64,000 nucleotides of DNA, from positions 468,335-532,334 of the forward strand of contig NWQM01000001.1 in NCBI GenBank assembly GCA_002798195.1, given 5' to 3'. The notes under the pieces were generated by a model, which saw only the letters and a program-made list of their open reading frames with translations, was not told the DNA's origin and ran no database searches. This document shows, piece after piece, positions 26,131 through 33,196 of this stretch (within the stretch, counting starts at the first letter, position 1; each line of letters begins with the position of its first letter). This stretch comes from Lysobacteraceae bacterium NML03-0222 (GTDB lineage: Bacteria > Pseudomonadota > Gammaproteobacteria > Xanthomonadales > Xanthomonadaceae). The translations under genes were made by a program, and so were the position numbers.

Positions 26131-27540
26131 ATGAACAATCGCAGCCCCGAGTTCGCGCAGCGTTTTGAAAACCGTACCGATAGTCGCGTGCAGCAATTGC
26201 GCGTGCCGCCGCAGTCGATTGAAGCCGAGCAGGCGGTGCTGGGCGGCCTGATGCTGGACAAAAACGCGATTGACCGCGTGGGTGACATCCTCACCGAGCA
26301 GGACTTTTATCGCCGCGATCACCAGCTGATTTATCGCGCCATGACCGAGCTTTCCAGCCGGGACAAGCCCTGTGACGTGGTGACCTTGCTGGAGTGGTTC
26401 GAATCCAATGGCAAGGCCGAGCAAGTGGCCGGTGGCGCCTATCTGGTGGAGCTGGCCAATACCACGCCATCGGCAGCCAATATCCGTGCCTATGCCGAGA
26501 TTGTGCGCGACAAGGCGGTACTGCGGCAGTTGATTGATGTGGGCACCGGCATCGTCAATGATGCCTTCCAGCCCAATGGCCGGGAAAGCGCCGAGATTCT
26601 TTCCAAGGCCGAGCAGGATGTGTTCGCCATTGCTGAAGCAGGCAGCCGCGGGCGTGCCGATTTTGTGCAGGTCAAGCAGGCGCTGCAAAGTGCCTATCAG
26701 GTATTGCAGGAGCGCTTTGAAAACGGCGGCAGCGTCACCGGGCTTGCCACCGGCTATACCGAATTTGACCAGATGACGGCAGGTCTGCAACCAACCGACC
26801 TGATTATCCTTGCCGCCCGTCCGGCCATGGGTAAAACCACTTTTGCGCTGAATATTGCCGAATACGCGGCGATTCGCTCCAAGAAAGCCGTGGCGGTGTT
26901 CTCCATGGAAATGTCCGCCGCGCAACTGGCCTTGCGCCTGATTTCCTCCAATGGCCGGGTCAATGCCACGCGCCTGCGCACCGGGCAGTTGGAGGATGAA
27001 GACTGGACGCGGGTAGGCAGCGCGGTCAGCATGTTGCAAGGCACCAAAATATTCATCGACGACACCCCTGGGCTATCACCGGAAGTGCTGCGCTCCAAGG
27101 CGCGACGCTTGAAGCGTGAGCATGACCTGGGGCTGATTGTCATCGACTATCTGCAACTCATGGCCGTGCCGGGCAATAGCGAAAACCGCGCCACCGAGAT
27201 TTCGGAAATCTCGCGCAGCCTCAAAGCCCTGGCAAAAGAGCTGAACGTGCCAGTGATTGCACTCTCGCAGCTCAACCGCTCGCTGGAAACCCGTACCGAC
27301 AAGCGCCCGGTGATGGCTGACCTGCGCGAATCCGGCGCCATCGAGCAGGATGCCGATATCATCGTGTTCATCTACCGCGATGAGTACTACAACAAGGAAA
27401 ACTCGCCGGACAAGGGGCTGGCGGAAATCATCATCGGCAAACAGCGCTCGGGGCCCACGGGCGCCATCAAACTGCGCTTCTTTGGCGAATACACCCGTTT
27501 TGACAATCTGGCACACGATACCTTCGGCAGTTTCGAGTAG
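26131..27540 (+). CDS. dnaB: Replicative DNA helicase DnaB
   Basis: The protein has 469 residues. The N-terminal primase-interacting domain begins with RVPPQSIEAEQAVLGGLML. The RecA-like motor has Walker A in ARPAMGKTTFALN (~230), the Walker B/DYLQLM motif, and SQLNRSLETRTDKRP. It forms the hexameric 5'-3' helicase at the fork. There is no intein. alr begins three bases after its stop, so the two are co-transcribed, as is common in gammaproteobacteria. Confidence 0.98.
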   Translation: MNNRSPEFAQRFENRTDSRVQQLRVPPQSIEAEQAVLGGLMLDKNAIDRVGDILTEQDFYRRDHQLIYRAMTELSSRDKPCDVVTLLEWFESNGKAEQVAGGAYLVELANTTPSAANIRAYAEIVRDKAVLRQLIDVGTGIVNDAFQPNGRESAEILSKAEQDVFAIAEAGSRGRADFVQVKQALQSAYQVLQERFENGGSVTGLATGYTEFDQMTAGLQPTDLIILAARPAMGKTTFALNIAEYAAIRSKKAVAVFSMEMSAAQLALRLISSNGRVNATRLRTGQLEDEDWTRVGSAVSMLQGTKIFIDDTPGLSPEVLRSKARRLKREHDLGLIVIDYLQLMAVPGNSENRATEISEISRSLKALAKELNVPVIALSQLNRSLETRTDKRPVMADLRESGAIEQDADIIVFIYRDEYYNKENSPDKGLAEIIIGKQRSGPTGAIKLRFFGEYTRFDNLAHDTFGSFE

Positions 27541-27543
27541 CGC

Positions 27544-28692
27544 ATGAGCATCGACCTCCAGACCCTGCGCCCCAGCCGCATTGAAATCAATCTCGATACC
27601 TATGCCGAAAACCTGCGCCATATCCGCCAGCATACCGGCGTGCCGCTGATGGCCATCGTCAAGGCCAATGCCTATGGGCATGGCCTGCTGCCGATGGCGC
27701 GGCAAGCGCTGCAAGCAGGTGCCCAGCAGCTGGGTGTGGCCATCCCCGAAGAAGCGCTGGCGTTGCGCCAGGCGGGTATCAGCGCTCCGATTCTGGTGCT
27801 GGGCGCAGTGCCCAGGGCGCAGCTTGCCGCCTGCATCCATGCCGGTATTGAAATTACCGTACCGTCCGAACCCGGACTTGCCCAGGCGCTGGCGGTAGCC
27901 GAAGGCTTGGGCAAAAAGGCGCTTGTCCACCTGAAAATCGATACCGGCATGGCGCGCATCGGGGTTCCGGCAGAAAAAGCCGCGCCGCTGATTGAAGCGG
28001 CGCTGGCCTCGCCTTGGTGCCATATCCAGGGGATTTTTTCGCATCTGGCCTGTGCTGATGAGCCGGATTCAGCGATGACCGCTACCCAGCTGGAGCGTTT
28101 TTTAAGCGCCTGTGAGTATTTCCAGCGCATCGGTGCTGCCATGCCGGTTCGGCACCTGGCCAATTCCGGCGGAGTGATGAACTTTCCCGAAACCTGGCTG
28201 GACATGGTGCGCCCCGGCATCATGAGCTATGGCGTTTTGCCCGGCAAAGAATGCCGCGCGCAGCTTCCCTTACAGCCGGTGCTGGCGTTGAAATCGGTCG
28301 TGGCACACAGCAAGCCGGTCAAGGCCGATACCCCGGTGGGCTATGGCGCGACCTGGCGCAGCCCCGGAGCCACCCATATCGCCACCATTCCCCTGGGCTA
28401 TGGCGATGGCTGGTCACGCCAGCTTTCATCGCGCGGTGCAGTCCTGATTGATGGCCGCCGCCGGGCGATTGCCGGGCGCATCTGCATGGATCAATTCATG
28501 GTGGATACCGGCGCGCAGCCAGTTGCAGCAGGGCAGGAAGTCGTGCTGATTGGTGAGCAGCAGGGCGCGCGCATCCGCATCGAAGAAGTCGCCGAACTTG
28601 CCGGCACCATCGGCTATGAACTATTGACCCATATGAGCGCGCGCCTGCCACGGGTGTACCTCAAAAACGGCCAGCCGGTCATGGTGGGGTGA
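27544..28692 (+). CDS. alr: Alanine racemase
   Basis: The protein has 382 residues. It is a PLP-dependent fold-III enzyme that converts L- to D-alanine for peptidoglycan. The PLP Lys is in MAIVKANAYGHG (~residue 40), and the catalytic Tyr is in the C-terminal domain segment VGYGATWRS (~265). IAGRICMDQFMVD is also conserved. It is coupled to dnaB. A short hairpin directly follows the stop. Confidence 0.97.
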   Translation: MSIDLQTLRPSRIEINLDTYAENLRHIRQHTGVPLMAIVKANAYGHGLLPMARQALQAGAQQLGVAIPEEALALRQAGISAPILVLGAVPRAQLAACIHAGIEITVPSEPGLAQALAVAEGLGKKALVHLKIDTGMARIGVPAEKAAPLIEAALASPWCHIQGIFSHLACADEPDSAMTATQLERFLSACEYFQRIGAAMPVRHLANSGGVMNFPETWLDMVRPGIMSYGVLPGKECRAQLPLQPVLALKSVVAHSKPVKADTPVGYGATWRSPGATHIATIPLGYGDGWSRQLSSRGAVLIDGRRRAIAGRICMDQFMVDTGAQPVAAGQEVVLIGEQQGARIRIEEVAELAGTIGYELLTHMSARLPRVYLKNGQPVMVG

Positions 28693-28693
28693 T

Positions 28694-28706
28694 GCCTTGA
28701 ACAGGC
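28694..28706 (+). terminator. Short hairpin after alr
   Basis: GCCT-TGAAC-AGGC lies one base after the stop. Read on the minus strand it shares the 16 bases AGAGCCTGTTCAAGGC with the hairpin after phaZ. Confidence 0.35.
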
Positions 28707-28817
28707 TCTGAAAACTTCGGCTGAATGTGTGAGCCGGGAAGCTGGCCTGTTCATCTGACGGCTACATGCAATCGGATAGGGTGCAATCATTCCCAGCAGC
28801 TACACGGAGTGATAGCG

Positions 28818-29495
28818 ATGAATTTGAGCCTGAAGATGACCGCCGCCGCCATGGCCGCCAGCCTGCTGGCAGGCTGCGCCAGCTATACCGGACAGACCAA
28901 TGCCCCGGATGATCCCAACCGTGCCCGCCGTGGCGCGCTCATTGGCGCAAGCATTGGCGCGGTGGCAGGGCTTTTGAGTGGCAGTGATGCCACCGAACGC
29001 CGCCAGCACGCGATGATTGGTGCGGGTATTGGTGGCCTTGCCGGTGCCGGCATCGGTGCCTATCAAGATCGCCAGGAAGCCGAACTGCGTCGGCAAACTG
29101 CCGGAACCGGCGTGGAAGTGCAGCGCGATGGCGATGTCATCAAGCTGAACCTGCCCGATGGCGTGACCTTCGACTTCAACAAAACCGACATCAAACCGCA
29201 GTTTTATCCGGCGCTGAACAACATCGCCCGCACCGTGGCCGAATACAACCAGACCATCGTGGAAGTGGCCGGGCATACCGACAACGTCGGCTCATTGGCG
29301 GCCAACCAGACCGTCTCCGACCGGCGTGCGCATGCCGTAGGCCAATATTTGATGGGGCAGGGCGTGCTGCCCGCGCGTGTGGAAATGCGCGGCTACAACT
29401 ATCAATATCCGGTCGCCGACAACGGCACCGAGCAGGGCAGGGCGCAAAACCGCCGGGTGGAAATCCGCCTGATTCCGCTGCAAAGCGGCGGCTGA
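28818..29495 (+). CDS. OmpA-family outer-membrane lipoprotein (YiaD-like)
   Basis: The protein has 225 residues from ATG 28818, with CGGAGT upstream. The signal peptide ends in a lipobox (SLLAGC, lipidated Cys ~20). Residues ~40-95 are Gly/Ala-rich (GALIGASIGAVAGLL and GAGIGGLAGAGIGAY), a glycine-zipper segment. The C-terminal OmpA domain has FDFNKTDIKPQ, VAGHTDNVGS and QNRRVEIRL, which bind peptidoglycan diaminopimelate. It is likely to anchor the outer membrane to the wall. It stands alone, with a strong terminator. Confidence 0.92.
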   Translation: MNLSLKMTAAAMAASLLAGCASYTGQTNAPDDPNRARRGALIGASIGAVAGLLSGSDATERRQHAMIGAGIGGLAGAGIGAYQDRQEAELRRQTAGTGVEVQRDGDVIKLNLPDGVTFDFNKTDIKPQFYPALNNIARTVAEYNQTIVEVAGHTDNVGSLAANQTVSDRRAHAVGQYLMGQGVLPARVEMRGYNYQYPVADNGTEQGRAQNRRVEIRLIPLQSGG

Positions 29496-29543
29496 TGCCC
29501 AAACGCTTGTTTCATACACCAAGCGCAGCGCATGGTGTGACTG

Positions 29544-29575
29544 ACAAGCCCCGGTTTTCCGGGGCTTGTTGTTTC
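29544..29575 (+). terminator. Rho-independent terminator after the OmpA-like gene
   Basis: An 11-bp stem (29544-29554 and 29559-29569) with a TTTT loop, followed by TGTTTC. Confidence 0.85.
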
Positions 29576-29696
29576 ATCTCGGCGCTGTCCTAAAGTGCTG
29601 CGTGCAACCTCATTGGATAGCCAAATGAGCAGAAAACCTTGCAGCGCTGCTTCTTCAGGCCACATCGCAAGCAGGTAGGGCGTTTGCCATCCATTC

Positions 29697-29723
29697 AAAA
29701 ACTGACCTTTTACGTCAGTTTTT
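29697..29723. terminator. Symmetric A/T-flanked hairpin upstream of the pilins
   Basis: AAAAACTGAC (29697-29706) and GTCAGTTTTT (29714-29723) are perfect inverted repeats around a 7-base loop. It looks like a bidirectional terminator but has no gene directly upstream; the span 29576-29853 holds no protein-coding gene I can support. Confidence 0.45.
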
Positions 29724-29853
29724 CCGGTTTTATGGCGGCTTGTCACATAAAAATGCGACATCCATCACGCTTTTGCTGCCGGCTATGGCGCCCGGATTCA
29801 AATTTTTATCAGTATTTACAAAGGGTTATATGTGCGTGCCAAGTTTTGCCTGC

Positions 29854-29870
29854 TTGGCATGGTGTCTGCA
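29854..29870 (+). promoter_or_regulatory. Sigma-54 (RpoN) promoter of the pilin genes
   Basis: The segment TTGGCATGGTGTCTGCA matches the -24/-12 consensus TTGGCAC-N5-TTGCA, with the exact spacing and one mismatch in each box. It ends 72 bases before the first pilin ATG. Major pilin genes in Xanthomonas and Pseudomonas are RpoN/PilR-dependent, which supports the call. Confidence 0.75.
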
Positions 29871-29942
29871 TTAAACTTCATGCAGGCAACTGCCTATGCC
29901 GCCAAGCAGGCGGTCAACCTTTCCATCCAACAGGAGTTCATC

Positions 29943-30299
29943 ATGAACAAGCAACAAGGCTTTACCCTTATCGAACTGATGATCGTGGTCGCGATTATCG
30001 CTATTCTGGCCGCCATCGCGCTCCCGCAGTACCGTAACTACACCCAGCGTTCCATGAACGGTGCCTGCATGTCCGAAGCTAAGGCTTGGATGAATGGTGC
30101 AGTTGCTGACCTTGCAGATAAGCGACTCCCTGATACTGCTTTTGCGCTCAACTCTTGCGCCTCAGGCCCCACGCCGGCTCTGGATCTTGCCGACTACGAT
30201 ACTCCTAAGGATGTGACTTTCAGCCCGCAAACCCGTGGTAATGCAGCTGTGAAGAAAGATACTATCTGCAACACTGGCACTTGCAAGCTGGCACCGTAA
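29943..30299 (+). CDS. pilA: Type IV major pilin, copy 1
   Basis: The prepilin has 118 residues from ATG 29943, with AGGAG upstream. A six-residue leader MNKQQG is cut before Phe (FTLIELMIVVAIIAILAAIA), with Glu5 of the mature form conserved. The N-terminal helix continues through PQYRNYTQRS. The remaining ~75 residues are variable and contain Cys pairs, including CNTGTC near the end, the probable disulfide loop. The subunit polymerises into the pilus fibre. It is short for a major pilin. A second pilin follows in tandem. Confidence 0.92.
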   Translation: MNKQQGFTLIELMIVVAIIAILAAIALPQYRNYTQRSMNGACMSEAKAWMNGAVADLADKRLPDTAFALNSCASGPTPALDLADYDTPKDVTFSPQTRGNAAVKKDTICNTGTCKLAP

Positions 30300-30341
30300 T
30301 TTACGAAGTAATTCAAACTTGCCAGTTTGGTAAGTTTCTCG

Positions 30342-30365
30342 CAAACCCCGCTGCGGCGGGGTTTG
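30342..30365 (+). terminator. Hairpin terminator between the pilins
   Basis: CAAACCCCGC (30342-30351) and GCGGGGTTTG (30356-30365) form a perfect 10-bp stem with loop TGCG. It suggests that the two pilin genes can be expressed at different levels. Confidence 0.75.
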
Positions 30366-30428
30366 TGCTGTCAGATGTTTTTCACGCTGGGCTATAGGTG
30401 GGGCTGTTTCCGGATATTGGACAAAGAT

Positions 30429-30806
30429 ATGAATGCATTTATTAACCCCAGTCGACAGCGAGGCTTTACTTTAGTGGAGCTAATGATTGTCGTGGCAATT
30501 ATTGCGCTACTGGCGGCGATAGCCCTGCCGCAGTACCGTAACTACACCCAGCGCAGCATGAATAATGCGTGCATGGCAGAGGCCAAGTCGTATATGAGTA
30601 CCTCGGTAGCCTATATTTCCAGTGGTGATGAGGGCTCGGTATTGGAGCCGCCGAATATTTCCTGTGCTAGCGGTGGTAAACCGACCAAGGCCGATTATGA
30701 CAATGGCAATACCCTGATTTTTGTGCCACGCCAGCGTGGTAATGCCGATTTGTTGCGCAATACGGTATGCAATGTCGGCTCGACCAGCTGCAATCAGCAA
30801 CCGTAA
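30429..30806 (+). CDS. Type IV pilin, copy 2
   Basis: The prepilin has 125 residues from ATG 30429. A 12-residue leader (MNAFINPSRQRG) is cut before FTLVELMIVVAIIALLAAIA. The N-terminal ~45 mature residues are nearly identical to copy 1 (PQYRNYTQRSMNNACMAEAK), while the C-terminal globular part differs and ends with CNVGSTSCNQQP, a disulfide-loop arrangement. It may be an alternative major pilin. The promoter is unclear; read-through past the inter-gene hairpin is possible. Confidence 0.9.
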   Translation: MNAFINPSRQRGFTLVELMIVVAIIALLAAIALPQYRNYTQRSMNNACMAEAKSYMSTSVAYISSGDEGSVLEPPNISCASGGKPTKADYDNGNTLIFVPRQRGNADLLRNTVCNVGSTSCNQQP

Positions 30807-30971
30807 TACTTGATTGATTCTCGCCCGGTGCTAGCCGGAGCACGGCAGGCTGTGTGGACTGCCCTGCTCGCAAGTCATCCAGCCGCAGCCCGGACTTTGT
30901 TCACTTGATCCTGTCCGGCGGCATGGCGCAGATTCTGCCATCATGTGGGCAGTTTCTAGCCGGGCACTGAT

Positions 30972-32633
30972 ATGAGCGAACATTCCCCCAGCCTGCGCAT
31001 TGCGCTGGCGCAGTTTGATTTCCCCGTTGGTGATATCGAGGGCAACCGCGAGCGCATCGCCGCGATGCTGGCTGAGGCGCGCGATGAATACGGCGCGGAT
31101 GTGGTGGTGTTCCCGGCGCTGGCACTATCGGGGGCTGTGCCCCAAGACCTGTTGCTGCGCCCGGCGTTTTTGCGTGATTGTGCTGCGGCACTGCAATCGC
31201 TGGCGACCCGGTGCCAGGGCATTACCGCGTTGCTGGGCTGGCCGGAGGCCGCCAATGGCCGGGTTTATCACAGCATCAGTGTGCTGGCCGGTGGTCAGTT
31301 GCAAAAGACTTATCGCAAACGTGTGTTGGGGCGCGATGCCGGGCTGGATGAGTGCCGTTATTTCAGCCTCGACCCGGAGGCGGGCGATAGCGTTTTTGAA
31401 ATCAATGGCATCCGCGCCGGGGTGTTGATGGGCGAGGAGCTGGGTAATGCCGGGCTTGTTGAGCGCACGGTAAATGCCGGGGCGCAATTGCTGCTGGTGG
31501 CAGCGGCTTCACCCTTTGCACACGAAAAACATGCCGAACGCGATGCGCTGTTGTCGGTGCGCAGCCGCAGCAGCGGCGTGGGTATCGCCTATGTCAATGC
31601 CGTGGGTGGTCAGGATGCGCTGTTGTTTGACGGCGCATCGCTGGTTGCCGATGGCGATGGCACGGTGCATCCGGCTGCGGCGGCTTTCACCGACCAGTGG
31701 CTGGTGGTGGACTATGCGGTCGATGGCCGCAGCTTCCTGCCGATGCAATGGATGGATGATGGCGATGAGTCGCGCGATGCGCTGGTCTGGCGCGGCATCG
31801 TGCGCGGTATCCGTGACTACTGCGGCAAAAATGGCTTCAAAACCGCCTGGCTTGGGCTTTCCGGCGGGCTGGACTCTGCAGTGGTGCTGGCGCTGGCTGC
31901 AGAGGCGCTGGGGGCAGAGAACGTCACTGCGGTACGCATGCCCTCGCGCTATACCGCCGGGCTTTCCAATGACTTGGCTGAAGAGCAATGCCGCGCGCTG
32001 GGGGTGAAGCTTTTGGCATTGCCGATTGAAAAGCCGTTTAAGGCCTATCTGGATACGCTGGCCGAAGCCTTTGCCGGCAAGGCAGCGGATGTGACCGAAG
32101 AAAACCTGCAATCGCGGGTGCGCGGCACGCTGATGATGGCGCTGGCCAACAAGTTTGGTGGCCTGCTGCTGACTACCGGCAACAAGAGCGAATACGCAGT
32201 CGGCTATGCCACCATTTATGGTGATATGAATGGCGGCTATGCGCCGCTCAAGGACTTGTACAAGACCGAGGTGTTTGCGCTGGCGCGCTGGCGTAATACC
32301 GTTGGCGGTCTGCCCGCAGGTAGTGACGGGGTTATTCCCCCGGCAGTGATTGCCCGCCCGCCCAGTGCCGAGTTGCGCGAAAACCAGAAAGACCAGGATT
32401 CACTACCGCCTTATGACGTACTTGATGGCATTTTGCGGCGCCTGATTGAAGGCCAAGAGAGCTGCGAGGAGATCATCGCTGCGGGCTTTTCCAAAGAAGT
32501 GGTCGAACGTGTGGCGCGGCTGGTGCGCATCAGTGAATGGAAACGCCAGCAAGCCGCGATTGGCCCCCGGCTCAGCCGTCGTGCTTTTGGTGATGCGCGG
32601 CGCTACCCGGTGAGCCACCGCTATTGGCGTTAA
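30972..32633 (+). CDS. nadE: NAD+ synthase with degenerate glutaminase domain
   Basis: The protein has 553 residues. It amidates deamido-NAD to NAD+ using ATP. The C-terminal synthetase domain is intact: the PP-loop GLSGGLDSAVVLALA (~297-311) and TTGNKSEYAVGYATIYGDM. The N-terminal domain has the nitrilase fold that normally releases ammonia from glutamine through a Glu-Lys-Cys triad. Here the Glu site reads VFPALALSG (Ala49), the Lys is kept (YRKR, Lys116), and the Cys site, normally LICEDLW, reads LMGEELG (Gly154). The domain should not hydrolyse glutamine by the usual chemistry, so free ammonia or another source is implied. The gene stands alone. Confidence 0.93.
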   Translation: MSEHSPSLRIALAQFDFPVGDIEGNRERIAAMLAEARDEYGADVVVFPALALSGAVPQDLLLRPAFLRDCAAALQSLATRCQGITALLGWPEAANGRVYHSISVLAGGQLQKTYRKRVLGRDAGLDECRYFSLDPEAGDSVFEINGIRAGVLMGEELGNAGLVERTVNAGAQLLLVAAASPFAHEKHAERDALLSVRSRSSGVGIAYVNAVGGQDALLFDGASLVADGDGTVHPAAAAFTDQWLVVDYAVDGRSFLPMQWMDDGDESRDALVWRGIVRGIRDYCGKNGFKTAWLGLSGGLDSAVVLALAAEALGAENVTAVRMPSRYTAGLSNDLAEEQCRALGVKLLALPIEKPFKAYLDTLAEAFAGKAADVTEENLQSRVRGTLMMALANKFGGLLLTTGNKSEYAVGYATIYGDMNGGYAPLKDLYKTEVFALARWRNTVGGLPAGSDGVIPPAVIARPPSAELRENQKDQDSLPPYDVLDGILRRLIEGQESCEEIIAAGFSKEVVERVARLVRISEWKRQQAAIGPRLSRRAFGDARRYPVSHRYWR

Positions 32634-32657
32634 CGGCAGGTTGGGCACACATTTTTG

Positions 32658-33068
32658 CTACTGCTCACTGGCTGCTTGATTGACGATGGACTTCAGGCAT
32701 TCCTGATATTCGACCACCCCATAGTCATGTGCCAGCTTGGGGTGCTCGGCTGCGGGCAAGATGCTGCCATCTATATCTCGCATCAGATGGAACACTTGCC
32801 AGATGGTGTGCTCGATTTTTTTCTCAAAAATTTCCCGGCTGTAATCATTGCTGGCGATTGGCAGAAAGCGCTCCTGCAAAATCTGTGTGGCTTCGGTACT
32901 GCTTTTGCCATCGAGTTTGGCCTGCATTGCGTCACGCGCCATACCGCCAAAGCCGCGACACAGCATTTGTCTGATTTTTTCTTCGTCAAAAGGCTGTTGC
33001 GGCTGGGTGTCGGCCAGTCCGATAGCAGGTAGAAATAGTGTCAGCGCAAGCGCAATCTGGAGTTTCAT
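32658..33068 (-). CDS. Exported hypothetical protein
   Basis: The protein has 136 residues from ATG 33068. A signal peptide (MKLQIALALTLFLPAIGLA) precedes a mainly helical, charged domain with two Cys (MLCRGFGG and YQECLKS) that may form a disulfide in the periplasm. I do not recognise the family. It is convergent with nadE and lies downstream of clpB on the same strand, but 128 bases and a hairpin separate them. Confidence 0.65.
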   Translation of the reverse strand: MKLQIALALTLFLPAIGLADTQPQQPFDEEKIRQMLCRGFGGMARDAMQAKLDGKSSTEATQILQERFLPIASNDYSREIFEKKIEHTIWQVFHLMRDIDGSILPAAEHPKLAHDYGVVEYQECLKSIVNQAASEQ

Positions 33069-33141
33069 CAGGGTGTGTAATGCGATTCTGAATCGAGGGG
33101 TCTGAAGCGTTTGCTTGTTATGGGCTTGATTCGCAAACGCC

Positions 33142-33163
33142 GTGACGCAGCTATCTGCGCCAC
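33142..33163 (-). terminator. Hairpin after clpB
   Basis: Nine-base arms (33142-33150 and 33155-33163, one mismatch/G-U) with a 4-base loop lie 34 bases beyond the clpB stop. There is no clear T-tract. Confidence 0.4.
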
Positions 33164-33196
33164 GGCACCAGGGTTTTTGCCGTTCAGGCTTCAAGT

